A program made the translations under genes and the position numbers. This document shows, in pieces, positions 27,781-36,233 of a DNA stretch of 64,000 nt (the stretch's first letter is position 1; each line of letters opens with the position of its first letter). The notes beneath the pieces are model-generated. The model did not search any database, was not told the origin of the DNA, and saw nothing but the letters and a program-made list of their open reading frames with translations. The stretch is taken from positions 4,476 to 68,475 of the forward strand of contig JBJELD010000028.1 in assembly GCA_051878975.1 (NCBI GenBank), given 5' to 3'. The stretch comes from Caccovicinus sp051878975. GTDB lineage: Bacteria > Bacillota > Clostridia > Lachnospirales > Lachnospiraceae.

Positions 27781-28479
27781 ATGAAAATCAGGGATCGGGA
27801 AAACAGAAGCGGCAGGCTAATTTCGAATGAAAATGTCAGCTTTGCTGTAAAAGAGGCATATAATACGCTGCGAACGAATTTAAAGTTTGCATTGAAAGGA
27901 AAAACCGGATGTTGTGTTGCTATCAGCAGTGCTATGCCGGGAGATGGAAAGTCTACAATATGCGCAAATCTGGGAATCAGCCTGGCGGATACGGATGCAA
28001 AGGTATTGATTATGGATGGTGATTTACGCAAACCAGTTCAACATAAGTTTTTTAATTTAAGTAATGAGCATGGCTTGAGTGATTATATTGCAGGGCTGAC
28101 AGAATTGAAAAGCAGCTGCAAATGCAATGTATATAAAAATCTTTCTGTAATTACGTCAGGGCCGGTACCTCCGAACCCTTCTGAACTGCTTGGCAGCGAA
28201 TCTTTTAAAAAGTTGGTTGTGGATCTGGAAAAGGAATTTGATTATATTTTAATTGATACGCCTCCCATTAATCTTGTGACGGATGCCCTGGTATTTCCGC
28301 CGGAAACAATCAGCATGATTTTAATTTGCAAGACGAATCAAACTACATACGATCAGTATAATCGAGCGATATCCAGTATCAAGCTGTCTGGATTGAATTT
28401 GATTGGAACAATTATGAACGGTGTAGATATTCGTGCAAATAAGAACTATCGGAAGGGTTATAAGTATTATGAATATTAG
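27781..28479 (+). CDS. cpsD: CpsD/CapB-type tyrosine kinase
   Basis: A 232-residue cytoplasmic bacterial tyrosine kinase that partners CpsC to regulate polymer export. All ATP-binding elements are intact: Walker A SSAMPGDGKSTI with Lys57, Walker A' VLIMDGDLRKP and Walker B YILIDTPP. The C-terminus is a tyrosine cluster, NYRKGYKYYEY (222-232), the expected autophosphorylation tail. This contrasts with the CpsD-like protein at 1241, which has neither the lysine nor the tail. The phosphatase gene follows 12 bases downstream. Confidence 0.92.
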   Translation: MKIRDRENRSGRLISNENVSFAVKEAYNTLRTNLKFALKGKTGCCVAISSAMPGDGKSTICANLGISLADTDAKVLIMDGDLRKPVQHKFFNLSNEHGLSDYIAGLTELKSSCKCNVYKNLSVITSGPVPPNPSELLGSESFKKLVVDLEKEFDYILIDTPPINLVTDALVFPPETISMILICKTNQTTYDQYNRAISSIKLSGLNLIGTIMNGVDIRANKNYRKGYKYYEY

Positions 28480-28491
28480 TAAGGGATATTT

Positions 28492-29115
28492 ATGAAAATT
28501 GACTATCACAGCCACATTTTGCCTCGGATGGATGACGGGGCAGAAAATGTGGAGGTTTCAATGGAATTAGTAAATGAACTGGCAGCGCAGGGAATCGTAA
28601 AAGTATATGCGACGCCGCATTATTTTAGTCACAAGGAGACGGTTAAGGATTTTTTGATTCGCAGGGCAGTTGCATATCAGGAACTGATGTCAAAATCTCC
28701 GGAAATTAAAGTGGGACTGGGGGCAGAAGTACGGATTGAATATGGTCTGAGCAGTGAAAAAATGCTGGGAGGATTATGTTATGAAAATACTCGCAGAATT
28801 TTATTGGAATTGCCCAACTCAGACTTTCAGGAATGGACGGTGGAAGAAATTGAAAAAATCATTCACCGGCATGAACTGATACCGGTAATTGCCCATATTG
28901 ATCGGTATCTGAATATTTTCCAAGAGGAAGAGATTCAGAAGATCCTGGAATTGTCTGGTGTAATTTTTCAAGTAAATGTACACAGTCTAAGACGGTCCAA
29001 GGTCCGCAGATGGGTTAAAAAGTGCATGCAGGAAAAATATAGTATTATTCTGGGGAGTGATTGTCACAATCTGACGAGCCGGAAACCGGATCTCTGGTGG
29101 GCAAAGTACCTGTAA
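28492..29115 (+). CDS. cpsB: CpsB-type PHP tyrosine phosphatase, short at the C-terminus
   Basis: Manganese-dependent phosphatase of the PHP fold that removes phosphate from the CpsD tyrosine tail. MKIDYHSHILPRMDDGAEN carries the metal-binding His6 and His8, VYATPHYF and the ELPNSDF region follow, VIAHIDRY is the next metal site and GSDCHNL the last. The protein ends 12 residues after that motif (207 residues), whereas family members run about 35-40 residues longer. All metal ligands are present, so activity may survive. Being last in the operon, its end runs directly into the terminator. Confidence 0.85.
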   Translation: MKIDYHSHILPRMDDGAENVEVSMELVNELAAQGIVKVYATPHYFSHKETVKDFLIRRAVAYQELMSKSPEIKVGLGAEVRIEYGLSSEKMLGGLCYENTRRILLELPNSDFQEWTVEEIEKIIHRHELIPVIAHIDRYLNIFQEEEIQKILELSGVIFQVNVHSLRRSKVRRWVKKCMQEKYSIILGSDCHNLTSRKPDLWWAKYL

Positions 29116-29130
29116 ATGAAGAAAAGAAAA

Positions 29131-29180
29131 ACCCGACAGTTTTCGCTTTAATACAGGAAAATTGCCGGGTGTTTCTTTAT
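29131..29180. terminator. Convergent terminator of the polysaccharide locus and coaX
   Basis: Inverted repeat ACCCGACAGTTTTC (29131 on) with GAAAATTGCCGGGT (ending 29170), one mismatch and one G-T pair, flanked by an A-tract upstream and T-rich sequence downstream. It works in both orientations and separates cpsB (+) from coaX (-). Confidence 0.75.
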
Positions 29181-29225
29181 GCGTTCCTGAAATTACGTCT
29201 TTTCTCTGCTGGGCAGAAGCCGCAG

Positions 29226-29996
29226 TTAATGTCCTGCGTTCTTCCGGTACAGGATCATCAGCCCCTTCAGCAGCAGCGCATCGTCGTATACAATAGAATG
29301 GCTGCACATCGGGCAGATCAGCTTTGCCAGGCCGCCGGTGGCCACCAGAGAGGCGGTTTCGCCCAGCTCTTCTTCCATGCGTTCAATGAGGCCGTCGATC
29401 TGGGCCACATTTCCGTAAATGATGCCGCTTCTCATACAGTCAATTGTGTTTTTTCCGATCACATTTCCTGGCGGTTCCAGGCTGATGTAGGGCAGCTGGG
29501 CGGTCTTGCCGCTCAGAGAATCGAGAGAAACCTTAAGGCCCGGCAGAATCACGCCGCCGATGTAATTTCCGGCCTTGTTTATTACGGACATAGTGGTAGC
29601 CGTACCCATGTCGATGATGATGATGGGCTTCGGGTATTCCTTGATTGCCGCCACTGCGTCCACGATCATATCGCTTCCCACGGTCTTGGGATTATCCATC
29701 AAAATATTCATGCCGGTTTTCATGCCGGAGCCCACCAAAAGAGGGCGTTTTCCGATAATTTTTTCCACCGCGTGGAGAATCGTGTTGTTCAGAGGCGGAA
29801 CTACGGAGGAGAGAATGGCGCCTTCGATCTGCCCTGGATGAATGCTGTAGATCTCCAGAATATCTTTTAAATTTACCGCGTATTCCAGGTCGGTCTTGGC
29901 CTGATTTGTCGTAATGCGTTCTACAAAATACGTCTTCTGCTCGTCAATGCCGCCCAGGACGATATTCGTATTTCCCATGTCAATCGCTAAAATCAT
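29226..29996 (-). CDS. coaX: Type III pantothenate kinase
   Basis: First step of coenzyme A synthesis, phosphorylating pantothenate. A 256-residue protein with the ASKHA fold: MILAIDMGNTNIVLG phosphate-1 motif, the monovalent-cation and pantothenate region SDMIVDAVAA, IIDMGTATTMSVI and IGGVILPGLKVS. The ribosome site GGAAAGGAG precedes the ATG. Divergent from coaBC, the enzyme two steps later in the same pathway, so the 155 bases between them probably carry both promoters. Confidence 0.95.
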   Translation of the reverse strand: MILAIDMGNTNIVLGGIDEQKTYFVERITTNQAKTDLEYAVNLKDILEIYSIHPGQIEGAILSSVVPPLNNTILHAVEKIIGKRPLLVGSGMKTGMNILMDNPKTVGSDMIVDAVAAIKEYPKPIIIIDMGTATTMSVINKAGNYIGGVILPGLKVSLDSLSGKTAQLPYISLEPPGNVIGKNTIDCMRSGIIYGNVAQIDGLIERMEEELGETASLVATGGLAKLICPMCSHSIVYDDALLLKGLMILYRKNAGH

Positions 29997-30151
29997 AGCG
30001 GGAACTCCTTTCCATCAGAGAAATTTTGTGCTATACTCGAAAATGGCGGGCTTTTGTGTAAAATAAAAGAGCCCGGCTAAAAATAGTTTAACACGATTCA
30101 GAGGAAAACTCAATCAATCATTTTTAAGCAATACCAGGGAGGCAGAAGAAT

Positions 30152-31336
30152 ATGCTGAAAGGGAAGACAGTGGTTCTGGGAGTGACCGGCGGAATCGCGG
30201 CCTATAAAATTCCGAATCTTGCCAGTATGCTGGTGAAAAGCGGAGCGGACGTATATGTGCTGATGACCGAACACGCGGCGAATTTTATTACGGCGGTTAC
30301 GTTTGAGACCTTGACCGGACATAAATGTGTGATCGATACCTTTGACCGGAATTTTGAGTTCAACGTGGAGCATGTAGCGCTGGCCAAGAAGGCAGACGTT
30401 CTGATGATCGCGCCGGCTACGGCTAATGTGATTGGAAAGATCGCTCACGGCATCTGCGATGATATGCTGACGACTACGGCGATGGCCTGCAGATGTCCGA
30501 AAATCCTGGTTCCGGCTATGAATACGCAGATGTATGAAAATCCGATTCTTCAGGATAATCTGGAAATCTGCAGAAAATACGGGATGACGGTGGTGGCCCC
30601 GGCCTGCGGTCATTTAGCCTGCGGTGACACCGGAGCCGGAAAGATGCCGGAGCCGGAGGAGCTGTTTGACTGGATCGTTCAGGTGATCGGATATCCGAAG
30701 GACCTGGCGGGAAAGAAGATTCTGGTAACAGCCGGTCCTACCAGGGAGGCCATTGATCCGGTCCGCTTTATCACCAATCATTCCACAGGCAAGATGGGAT
30801 ACGCCATTGCCAGGGCGGCCGCCCGCAGAGGGGCAGAAGTAACGCTGGTTTCCGGACCGGTGGATACAAAGGCGCCGCGTTTTGTGAGGACGATTCCGGT
30901 AGAAAGCGCGAAGGAGATGTTTGAGGCGGTGACCGGCTGCTTCGAGGAGCAGGATGCGGTCATCAAGGCTGCGGCAGTGGCGGATTACCGTCCTGCGTCG
31001 GTGGCTTCGGAAAAGGTCAAGAAGACAGAGGGCGAGATGAGCATTCCGTTGGAGCGCACGGATGACATCCTGTCCTGGATGGGAGCGCACCGGAGAGAAG
31101 GACAGTTCTTGTGCGGATTTTCCATGGAGACCCAGAATATGCTGGAAAATTCCAGAAAGAAACTGGAAAAGAAGCATATTGACATGATCGTTGCCAATAA
31201 TTTAAAGGTGGAGGGCGCCGGCTTCGGAACCGATACCAATGTGGTGACCATGATCCGGGCGGATCGGGAAATGGAATTGGAAAAGATGAGTAAGGATGAG
31301 GTGGCTCACCGGATTCTGGACGAGATCTTCCGGTAA
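30152..31336 (+). CDS. coaBC: Bifunctional phosphopantothenoylcysteine synthetase/decarboxylase
   Basis: A 394-residue two-domain CoA enzyme. N-terminal CoaC flavoprotein domain (about 1-185): VTGGIAAYKIPNL, the active His in VEHVALAKKAD, PAMNTQMYENP and the CGDTGAGKMPEP lid. C-terminal CoaB domain (about 190-394): ILVTAGPTREAIDPVRFI, NHSTGKMG and IKAAAVADYRP, finishing with the FSMETQN and VANNL motifs. Ribosome site GGGAGGC. Standard length and all key motifs. Confidence 0.95.
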   Translation: MLKGKTVVLGVTGGIAAYKIPNLASMLVKSGADVYVLMTEHAANFITAVTFETLTGHKCVIDTFDRNFEFNVEHVALAKKADVLMIAPATANVIGKIAHGICDDMLTTTAMACRCPKILVPAMNTQMYENPILQDNLEICRKYGMTVVAPACGHLACGDTGAGKMPEPEELFDWIVQVIGYPKDLAGKKILVTAGPTREAIDPVRFITNHSTGKMGYAIARAAARRGAEVTLVSGPVDTKAPRFVRTIPVESAKEMFEAVTGCFEEQDAVIKAAAVADYRPASVASEKVKKTEGEMSIPLERTDDILSWMGAHRREGQFLCGFSMETQNMLENSRKKLEKKHIDMIVANNLKVEGAGFGTDTNVVTMIRADREMELEKMSKDEVAHRILDEIFR

Positions 31337-31414
31337 AACCAGCATGGCAGATCAGGAAACATATAGAGCGGATCGAATGGCAGTCGATCCGGTGAGGAGT
31401 GGAGGAATAAGAAA

Positions 31415-32257
31415 ATGAAGATACAGAAGTTTGAAATTACCGTACCAAATCAGAAGACCGGCAAAGCTGAGCTGACCGTGCTTCAGATTAACAATCTGAA
31501 TGTGGCGCCGGAAAAGAAGCGTCCGATGGTGATCGTCTGCGGCGGAGGCGGTTACCATCGTATTTCCGAGCGGGAGCAGGAGCCGATCGTTCTCAAGTTT
31601 CTGGCGATGGGTTGCAGCGCCTGTCTGCTGCAGTACAGTGTAGCGCCGAACGAGTTCCCGGTTTCGGTTCAGGAGCTGGCATCAGCGGTGGCGCTGGTAC
31701 GTGCTCATGCGGAAGAATGGCATGTGGATCCGGACAAGATTCTTACCTGCGGTTTTTCCGCAGGCGGTCACCTGGTGGCGAGCCTCGGCGTATTCTGGAA
31801 CCGGGAGTTTGTCTATGGGCCGCTGGGCCTGACAGCAGAGGATATCCGACCGAACGGCCAGATTCTGGGCTACCCGGTGATCACCTCCGGTCCAAAGGCA
31901 CACCGCGGATCGGTGGAGATGCTTTTGGGGGAGCAGCTTAAGGACGAGAAGATGGTGGAGCTCATCTCTCTGGAAAAGCAGGTGACGGAGGCGGTTCCAA
32001 AGACCTTTCTCTGGCACACGCTGGCCGATCAGTCTGTGCCGGTGGAGAACAGCCTGCTGTTTGCCCAGGCCATGACGGAGCATGGTGTAAATTTTGAGCT
32101 TCACATTTATCCGCTGGGCGGTCACGGGCTTTCAATTGCCACGGCGGAAACATCCGGTGATCAGGACCGGCTGTATGAGCCGTACTGCAGCACCTGGGTC
32201 GAGATGCTGAGGGCCTGGATGGAGCTGAATTTCCAGTGTCTGTCCATGAAGCAGTAA
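31415..32257 (+). CDS. Alpha/beta hydrolase, acetyl-esterase (BD-FAE/AXE-like)
   Basis: A 280-residue soluble hydrolase without a signal peptide. Oxyanion loop VIVCGGGGYHRIS, nucleophile elbow TCGFSAGGHLVAS with Ser115, acid region WHTLADQSVPV and histidine in LGGHGLSIA. The pattern fits cytoplasmic deacetylases that strip acetyl groups from imported plant oligosaccharides (xylan, pectin or similar), which suits an organism with secreted pectinases. It stands alone after coaBC with a 78-base gap. Confidence 0.8.
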   Translation: MKIQKFEITVPNQKTGKAELTVLQINNLNVAPEKKRPMVIVCGGGGYHRISEREQEPIVLKFLAMGCSACLLQYSVAPNEFPVSVQELASAVALVRAHAEEWHVDPDKILTCGFSAGGHLVASLGVFWNREFVYGPLGLTAEDIRPNGQILGYPVITSGPKAHRGSVEMLLGEQLKDEKMVELISLEKQVTEAVPKTFLWHTLADQSVPVENSLLFAQAMTEHGVNFELHIYPLGGHGLSIATAETSGDQDRLYEPYCSTWVEMLRAWMELNFQCLSMKQ

Positions 32258-32357
32258 GAAAACAGCAGCGCAGAGCGTGCGCACAGAAAAAAGAATGCCA
32301 AAGAGAGATGGCATGAAACAGAGATGGATTTTGATATAGAAAACGGAGGACGGACCT

Positions 32358-33950
32358 TTGTCTAATTTAACTGAAGAAATAAAAAAACGACGAACCTTTG
32401 CTATTATTTCCCACCCGGATGCCGGTAAGACAACCTTGACGGAGAAGTTTCTGTTATATGGCGGGGCAATCAATCTGGCCGGCACGGTAAAGGGCCGCAA
32501 GGCTTCCAAGCATGCGGTTTCCGACTGGATGGAGATCGAGAAGGAGAGAGGTATTTCCGTTACCTCCTCCGTTCTGCAGTTCAATTACGATGGCTACTGC
32601 ATTAATATTCTGGACACGCCGGGACATCAGGACTTCTCGGAGGATACCTACCGGACCCTGATGGCAGCGGATTCGGCGGTCATGGTGATCGACGGTTCCA
32701 AAGGTGTGGAGGCGCAGACGATCAAGCTGTTCAAGGTCTGTGTGATGCGTCATATCCCGATCTTTACCTTTATCAATAAAATGGACCGGGAGGCAAAGGA
32801 CCCATTCGAACTGATGAGCGATATTGAAAATGTTCTGGGAATCCGGACCTGCCCGGTGAACTGGCCGATCGGCTGCGGAAAGAATTTCAAGGGCGTTTAT
32901 GACCGGAGCACGAAGACCATCACCACCTTTACGGCAGCTATGGGCGGTGCGAAGGAAGTGGCGCATCAGGAATTTGATCTGGACGGAACGGATGTGGACG
33001 CGCTGATCGGAGCGGATTTCCATCAGCAGCTGAAGGATGAGATCGAGCTGCTGGACGGCGCCAGCGATGAATTTGACCAGGAGCGGGTCAGCGCAGGCGA
33101 GCTGTCTCCGGTATTTTTCGGTTCGGCTCTGACGAATTTTGGCGTGGAGATTTTCCTGAAGCATTTTCTTCAGATGACCACGTCCCCGCTTCCCAGAAAG
33201 ACCACCGTCGGAGTGGTGGATCCGTTCAGTAAGGATTTTTCTGCGTTCGTGTTCAAGATTCAGGCGAACATGAACAAGGCACACCGGGACCGTATCGCGT
33301 TTATGCGGATCGTGTCCGGAAAGTTTGAGGCGGGCATGGAGGTCAATCATGTCCAGGGCGGAAAGAAGATCCGCCTGTCTCAGCCGCAGCAGATGATGGC
33401 TCAGGATCGGAAGATCGTGGAGGAGGCCTATGCCGGAGATATTATCGGCGTGTTCGACCCCGGCATCTTTTCGATTGGTGACACCATCTGTTCTTCCAGT
33501 GAAAAGGTGGAATTCGAGGGCATCCCGACCTTCGCGCCGGAGCATTTTGCAAGAGTGCGTCAGGTGGACACCATGAAGCGGAAGCAGTTTTTAAAAGGCG
33601 TTTCCCAGATTGCCCAGGAGGGCGCCATTCAGATCTTCCAGGAGTACAATACCGGTATGGAGGAGATCATTGTCGGCGTGGTAGGTGAGCTGCAGTTTGA
33701 GGTCCTGACCTACCGTCTGGAAAATGAATATAATGTTGAGGTGAAGCTGGAGAAGCTGCCGTATGAATATATCCGCTGGGTAGAAAATAAAGATAAGGTG
33801 GATGTGGCAAAGATCCAGGGAACCTCGGATATGAAGCGGATTAAAGATTTGAAGGAGAATCCGCTGCTGCTGTTTGTCAACAGCTGGAGCGTCCGAATGG
33901 TGGAGGAACGCAATCCGGAGCTGAAGCTCAGTGAGTTTGGCAGAAATTAA
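32358..33950 (+). CDS. prfC: Peptide chain release factor 3
   Basis: GTPase that recycles RF1/RF2 from the ribosome after termination. 530 residues with G1 ISHPDAGKTTL, G3 DTPGHQDFSED, G4 INKMDREAKDP and the RF3-type KGRKASKHAVSDWMEIEKERGISVT switch. The start is TTG 32358, preceded by GGAGG (32346-32350) at good distance; no ATG upstream fits. Full length. Confidence 0.95.
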   Translation: MSNLTEEIKKRRTFAIISHPDAGKTTLTEKFLLYGGAINLAGTVKGRKASKHAVSDWMEIEKERGISVTSSVLQFNYDGYCINILDTPGHQDFSEDTYRTLMAADSAVMVIDGSKGVEAQTIKLFKVCVMRHIPIFTFINKMDREAKDPFELMSDIENVLGIRTCPVNWPIGCGKNFKGVYDRSTKTITTFTAAMGGAKEVAHQEFDLDGTDVDALIGADFHQQLKDEIELLDGASDEFDQERVSAGELSPVFFGSALTNFGVEIFLKHFLQMTTSPLPRKTTVGVVDPFSKDFSAFVFKIQANMNKAHRDRIAFMRIVSGKFEAGMEVNHVQGGKKIRLSQPQQMMAQDRKIVEEAYAGDIIGVFDPGIFSIGDTICSSSEKVEFEGIPTFAPEHFARVRQVDTMKRKQFLKGVSQIAQEGAIQIFQEYNTGMEEIIVGVVGELQFEVLTYRLENEYNVEVKLEKLPYEYIRWVENKDKVDVAKIQGTSDMKRIKDLKENPLLLFVNSWSVRMVEERNPELKLSEFGRN

Positions 33951-33990
33951 GAAGGAAATGCAGAGCATTTCGGAAAGGATGGGAGAAATT

Positions 33991-34437
33991 ATGAGCAAGA
34001 TTGATGTAGTTCGGGCAGCAATGGTTGAGGCGATGAAGGCGAAGGATAAGGCAAGAAAGGACTCCTTATCCATGCTGCTGAGCGCTCTTAAAAATGCGCA
34101 GATTGATAAGCGTGAGCCCCTTACCGAGGCGGAGGAGAATGCGATCGTAAAGAAGGAAATCAAGTCTACCCAGGAAACCTATGACCTGGCGCCGGCAGAC
34201 CGGACGGATATCCGGGAGGAGGCCGCTGCACGGATCGCGGTCTATAAGGAGTTTGCTCCGGAGGATATGAGTGTGGAGCAGATCAAAGAGGTGATTTCTG
34301 GTGTACTTGCGGAGCTTGGCATTGAGAATCCGACCGGAAAGGATAAAGGCGCGATCATGAAGGTGCTGATGCCCCGCGTAAAAGGCAAGGCGGACGGCAA
34401 GGTGGTCAATCAGACGCTGGCCGGAATGCTGAAATAA
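33991..34437 (+). CDS. yqeY: GatB/YqeY-domain protein
   Basis: A 148-residue protein of the YqeY family, resembling the tRNA-binding tail of GatB. MSKIDVVRAAMVEAMKAKD opening, DSLSMLLSALKNAQIDKR, EEAAARIAVYKEFAPEDMS and the MKVLMPRVKGKADGKVVN ending are all typical. ATG 33991 gives the usual family length (about 148) and has GGGAGAAATT before it; a longer frame from 33931 overlaps prfC. Precise role not known. Confidence 0.85.
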   Translation: MSKIDVVRAAMVEAMKAKDKARKDSLSMLLSALKNAQIDKREPLTEAEENAIVKKEIKSTQETYDLAPADRTDIREEAAARIAVYKEFAPEDMSVEQIKEVISGVLAELGIENPTGKDKGAIMKVLMPRVKGKADGKVVNQTLAGMLK

Positions 34438-34471
34438 GGAAGCCAGAAAATCAAGAGGAGAGAGAAAAATC

Positions 34472-35875
34472 ATGTACAAGGAAAAAATTGAAGCATATAT
34501 TGACGCGCATCGTCAGGAAATGATTGAGGATATTTTTGCACTCTGCAGAATCAACAGCGAAAAGATGCCGTATAAAGTGGGAATGCCTTTTGGCGAGGGG
34601 ACTTTCCAGGCACTTTCCAAGGCGCTTTCCATCGCAGAGGGCTACGGATTCCACATTAAGAACCATGACAATTATGTGGGTACGGTGGATTTAAATAACG
34701 GCAGCCGCAACCTGGATATTCTGGCGCATCTGGATGTAGTGCCGGCCGGAGAAGGCTGGACTGTGACTGCTCCGTTTGCCCCGATTGAGAAGGATGGAAA
34801 GCTGTTTGGAAGAGGTACTGCCGATGACAAGGGACCGGCGATCGCGGCTTTGTATGCCATGAGAGCTGTGAAAGAGCTGGAGATCCCGGTGACGAAAAAC
34901 TGCCGCCTGATTTTAGGCACAGATGAGGAGTGCGGAAGCTCCGACATTGCACATTATTATGATGAGGAGCCGGAGGCGCCGATGACCTTTTCACCGGACG
35001 GCGCATTCCCGGTGGTAAATATTGAGAAGGGCGGCCTGCCTGGTCATTTTACCAGAGAGTTTGAGGCTTCGGAGGCACTGCCCAGACTGCTGTCTGTAGA
35101 AGCCGGAATCAAGGTCAATGTGGTTCCGGGCAAGGCCTATGCTTCCTGCGAGGGACTGGATTTATCTGATTTATGTGACCTGGCGAAGGAGGTCGAGAAG
35201 GAAACCGGCGTTTCTTATGAGATCAAGTCGGAGGATAATATTGCCCATATCACGGCGTTAGGAAAGGGTGCTCATGCTTCCACTCCGGCCGAGGGAGTTA
35301 ATGCGCTGACCGGCCTGCTGGTTCTTTTGACCAGACTGCCCTTCGCACCGTGTGCACAGATAGATGCGCTCAAGGATCTGCTTGTTCTGTTCCCTCACGG
35401 AGAAACTGACGGAGCCTCTCTTGGAATTAAGATGTCCGATGAATTATCCGGCGATCTGACGCTGGCGTTCAGCCTGCTGAGCGTGGATGAGAATTCTCTG
35501 GAGGGTACCTTTGACAGCCGCTGTCCGCTGTGCTCCAATGAGGAGAATGTTTTAGCGGTCGTAAAGAAAAATATGGCGGCAAAGGGCTTTACCCTGCTGA
35601 ATGATTCTATGCGTCCTCCGCATCATGTCAGCGGTGATTCTGAGTTTGTAAAGACCCTGCTGAAGGCTTATGAGCAGTACACGGGCCGCAAGGGCGAGTG
35701 CCAGTCCATGGGCGGCGGTACTTATGTGCATTCTCTGAAAAACGGAGTTGCGTTCGGTGCATCCATGCCGGAAACCGACAACAAGATGCACGGCGCGGAT
35801 GAGTTTGCTGTGGTAGAGGAGCTTCTGACCTCCGCCAAGATTTTTGCGCAGGTGATTGCTGATCTGTGTAAATAG
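34472..35875 (+). CDS. Sapep-family M20 dipeptidase (PepV-like)
   Basis: A 467-residue metal-dependent dipeptidase of the M20A/Sapep group that cleaves short peptides in the cytoplasm, in keeping with the oppABCDF importer further on. DILAHLDVVPAGEGW (first metal His/Asp), GRGTADDKGPAIAALYAM, LGTDEECGSSDI (catalytic Glu), then a lid domain and KNGVAFGASMPETDNKMHG with the last metal histidine. Ribosome site AAGAGGAGAGAG. Followed by the methionine leader promoter. Confidence 0.9.
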   Translation: MYKEKIEAYIDAHRQEMIEDIFALCRINSEKMPYKVGMPFGEGTFQALSKALSIAEGYGFHIKNHDNYVGTVDLNNGSRNLDILAHLDVVPAGEGWTVTAPFAPIEKDGKLFGRGTADDKGPAIAALYAMRAVKELEIPVTKNCRLILGTDEECGSSDIAHYYDEEPEAPMTFSPDGAFPVVNIEKGGLPGHFTREFEASEALPRLLSVEAGIKVNVVPGKAYASCEGLDLSDLCDLAKEVEKETGVSYEIKSEDNIAHITALGKGAHASTPAEGVNALTGLLVLLTRLPFAPCAQIDALKDLLVLFPHGETDGASLGIKMSDELSGDLTLAFSLLSVDENSLEGTFDSRCPLCSNEENVLAVVKKNMAAKGFTLLNDSMRPPHHVSGDSEFVKTLLKAYEQYTGRKGECQSMGGGTYVHSLKNGVAFGASMPETDNKMHGADEFAVVEELLTSAKIFAQVIADLCK

Positions 35876-35894
35876 GTATTTGACGAAAAATCGC

Positions 35895-35923
35895 TTGACA
35901 AATAAGATGGATAGGTATAAAAT
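35895..35923 (+). promoter_or_regulatory. Sigma-A type promoter for the metNIQ leader
   Basis: TTGACA (35895-35900), 17-base spacer, TAAAAT (35918-35923). The predicted start, about 35930, leaves a leader of roughly 320 bases before metN, which carries the Met-rich ORF and a terminator. Confidence 0.75.
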
Positions 35924-36011
35924 CTGTCCATAGACAAAATCCTAGTTCTTATGTAGGAAATAGGGAAAAGCAGGAACGTATCAGGAAGAATATTCCAGAA
36001 GGAGGAGCCAT

Positions 36012-36101
36012 ATGAGTCAGTTCAGAACCATGCAGATGAATATGTGTATGATGTGCGGCATGTCAGTCATGTGCGGCATGTATTTGCGTGGGAAAAACTG
36101 A
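36012..36101 (+). CDS. Met/Cys-rich 29-residue leader peptide upstream of metNIQ
   Basis: ATG 36012 behind a strong AGGAGGAG (36000-36007). Translation has nine Met (positions 1, 7, 9, 11, 13, 14, 17, 20, 23) and three Cys (12, 15, 21) in 29 residues, with a CMMCG core, then a basic end before TGA 36099-36101. It sits between the promoter and a rho-independent terminator just ahead of a methionine transporter, so I infer a control peptide whose translation senses charged Met-tRNA (or Cys-tRNA). The alternative is a real small metal-binding protein (Cys-x-x-Cys, many Met). The frame repeats GTGCGGCATG twice (36053-36062 and 36071-36080). Confidence 0.75.
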   Translation: MSQFRTMQMNMCMMCGMSVMCGMYLRGKN

Positions 36102-36145
36102 ACGTAGTGCTTTATCTGTATGGAATGTGATAAATATTTACCGGA

Positions 36146-36184
36146 CCCGGCGAAGAAGACGCGGTTTTTGAAGCTTTCGCGGGG
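36146..36184 (+). promoter_or_regulatory. Leader hairpin between the Met-rich ORF and the attenuator terminator
   Basis: CCC-G-GCGAA (36146-36154) pairs with TTCGC-G-GGG (36176-36184), eight base pairs around a G-G mismatch. A shorter stem TTTATC/GATAAA lies upstream at about 36111-36133. Together they could act as pause or alternative structures in the metNIQ leader RNA. Function inferred from position only. Confidence 0.45.
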
Positions 36185-36197
36185 AAGGAACGGTCAA

Positions 36198-36233
36198 GAG
36201 TCGCAGGTCTGTGCAAGGGCTGCGGCTCTTTTT
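36198..36233 (+). terminator. Rho-independent terminator/attenuator ahead of metN
   Basis: GAGTCGCAG (36198-36206) pairs with CTGCGGCTC (36220-36228) with one G-T pair, followed by TTTTT (36229-36233). It lies 17 bases before the metN start and has no gene of its own to end, so it is best explained as an attenuator. Its 5' arm could alternatively pair with TGCGGC in the leader ORF (36054-36059 or 36072-36077). Confidence 0.8.

Noticed and set aside
29061..29870. Plus-strand frame of 269 codons
   Set aside because: It is the complement of coaX, which is a clear enzyme with all motifs. The plus frame has no family and crosses the cpsB end and the terminator.
32454..33545. Minus-strand frame of 363 codons opposite prfC
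   Set aside because: Shadow of release factor 3; histidine/leucine-rich text without domain.
36012..36101. Met/Cys-rich ORF as a transcription-silent chance frame
   Set aside because: The AGGAGG site, correct spacing, the extreme Met content and the position between promoter and terminator make chance unlikely, though not excluded.
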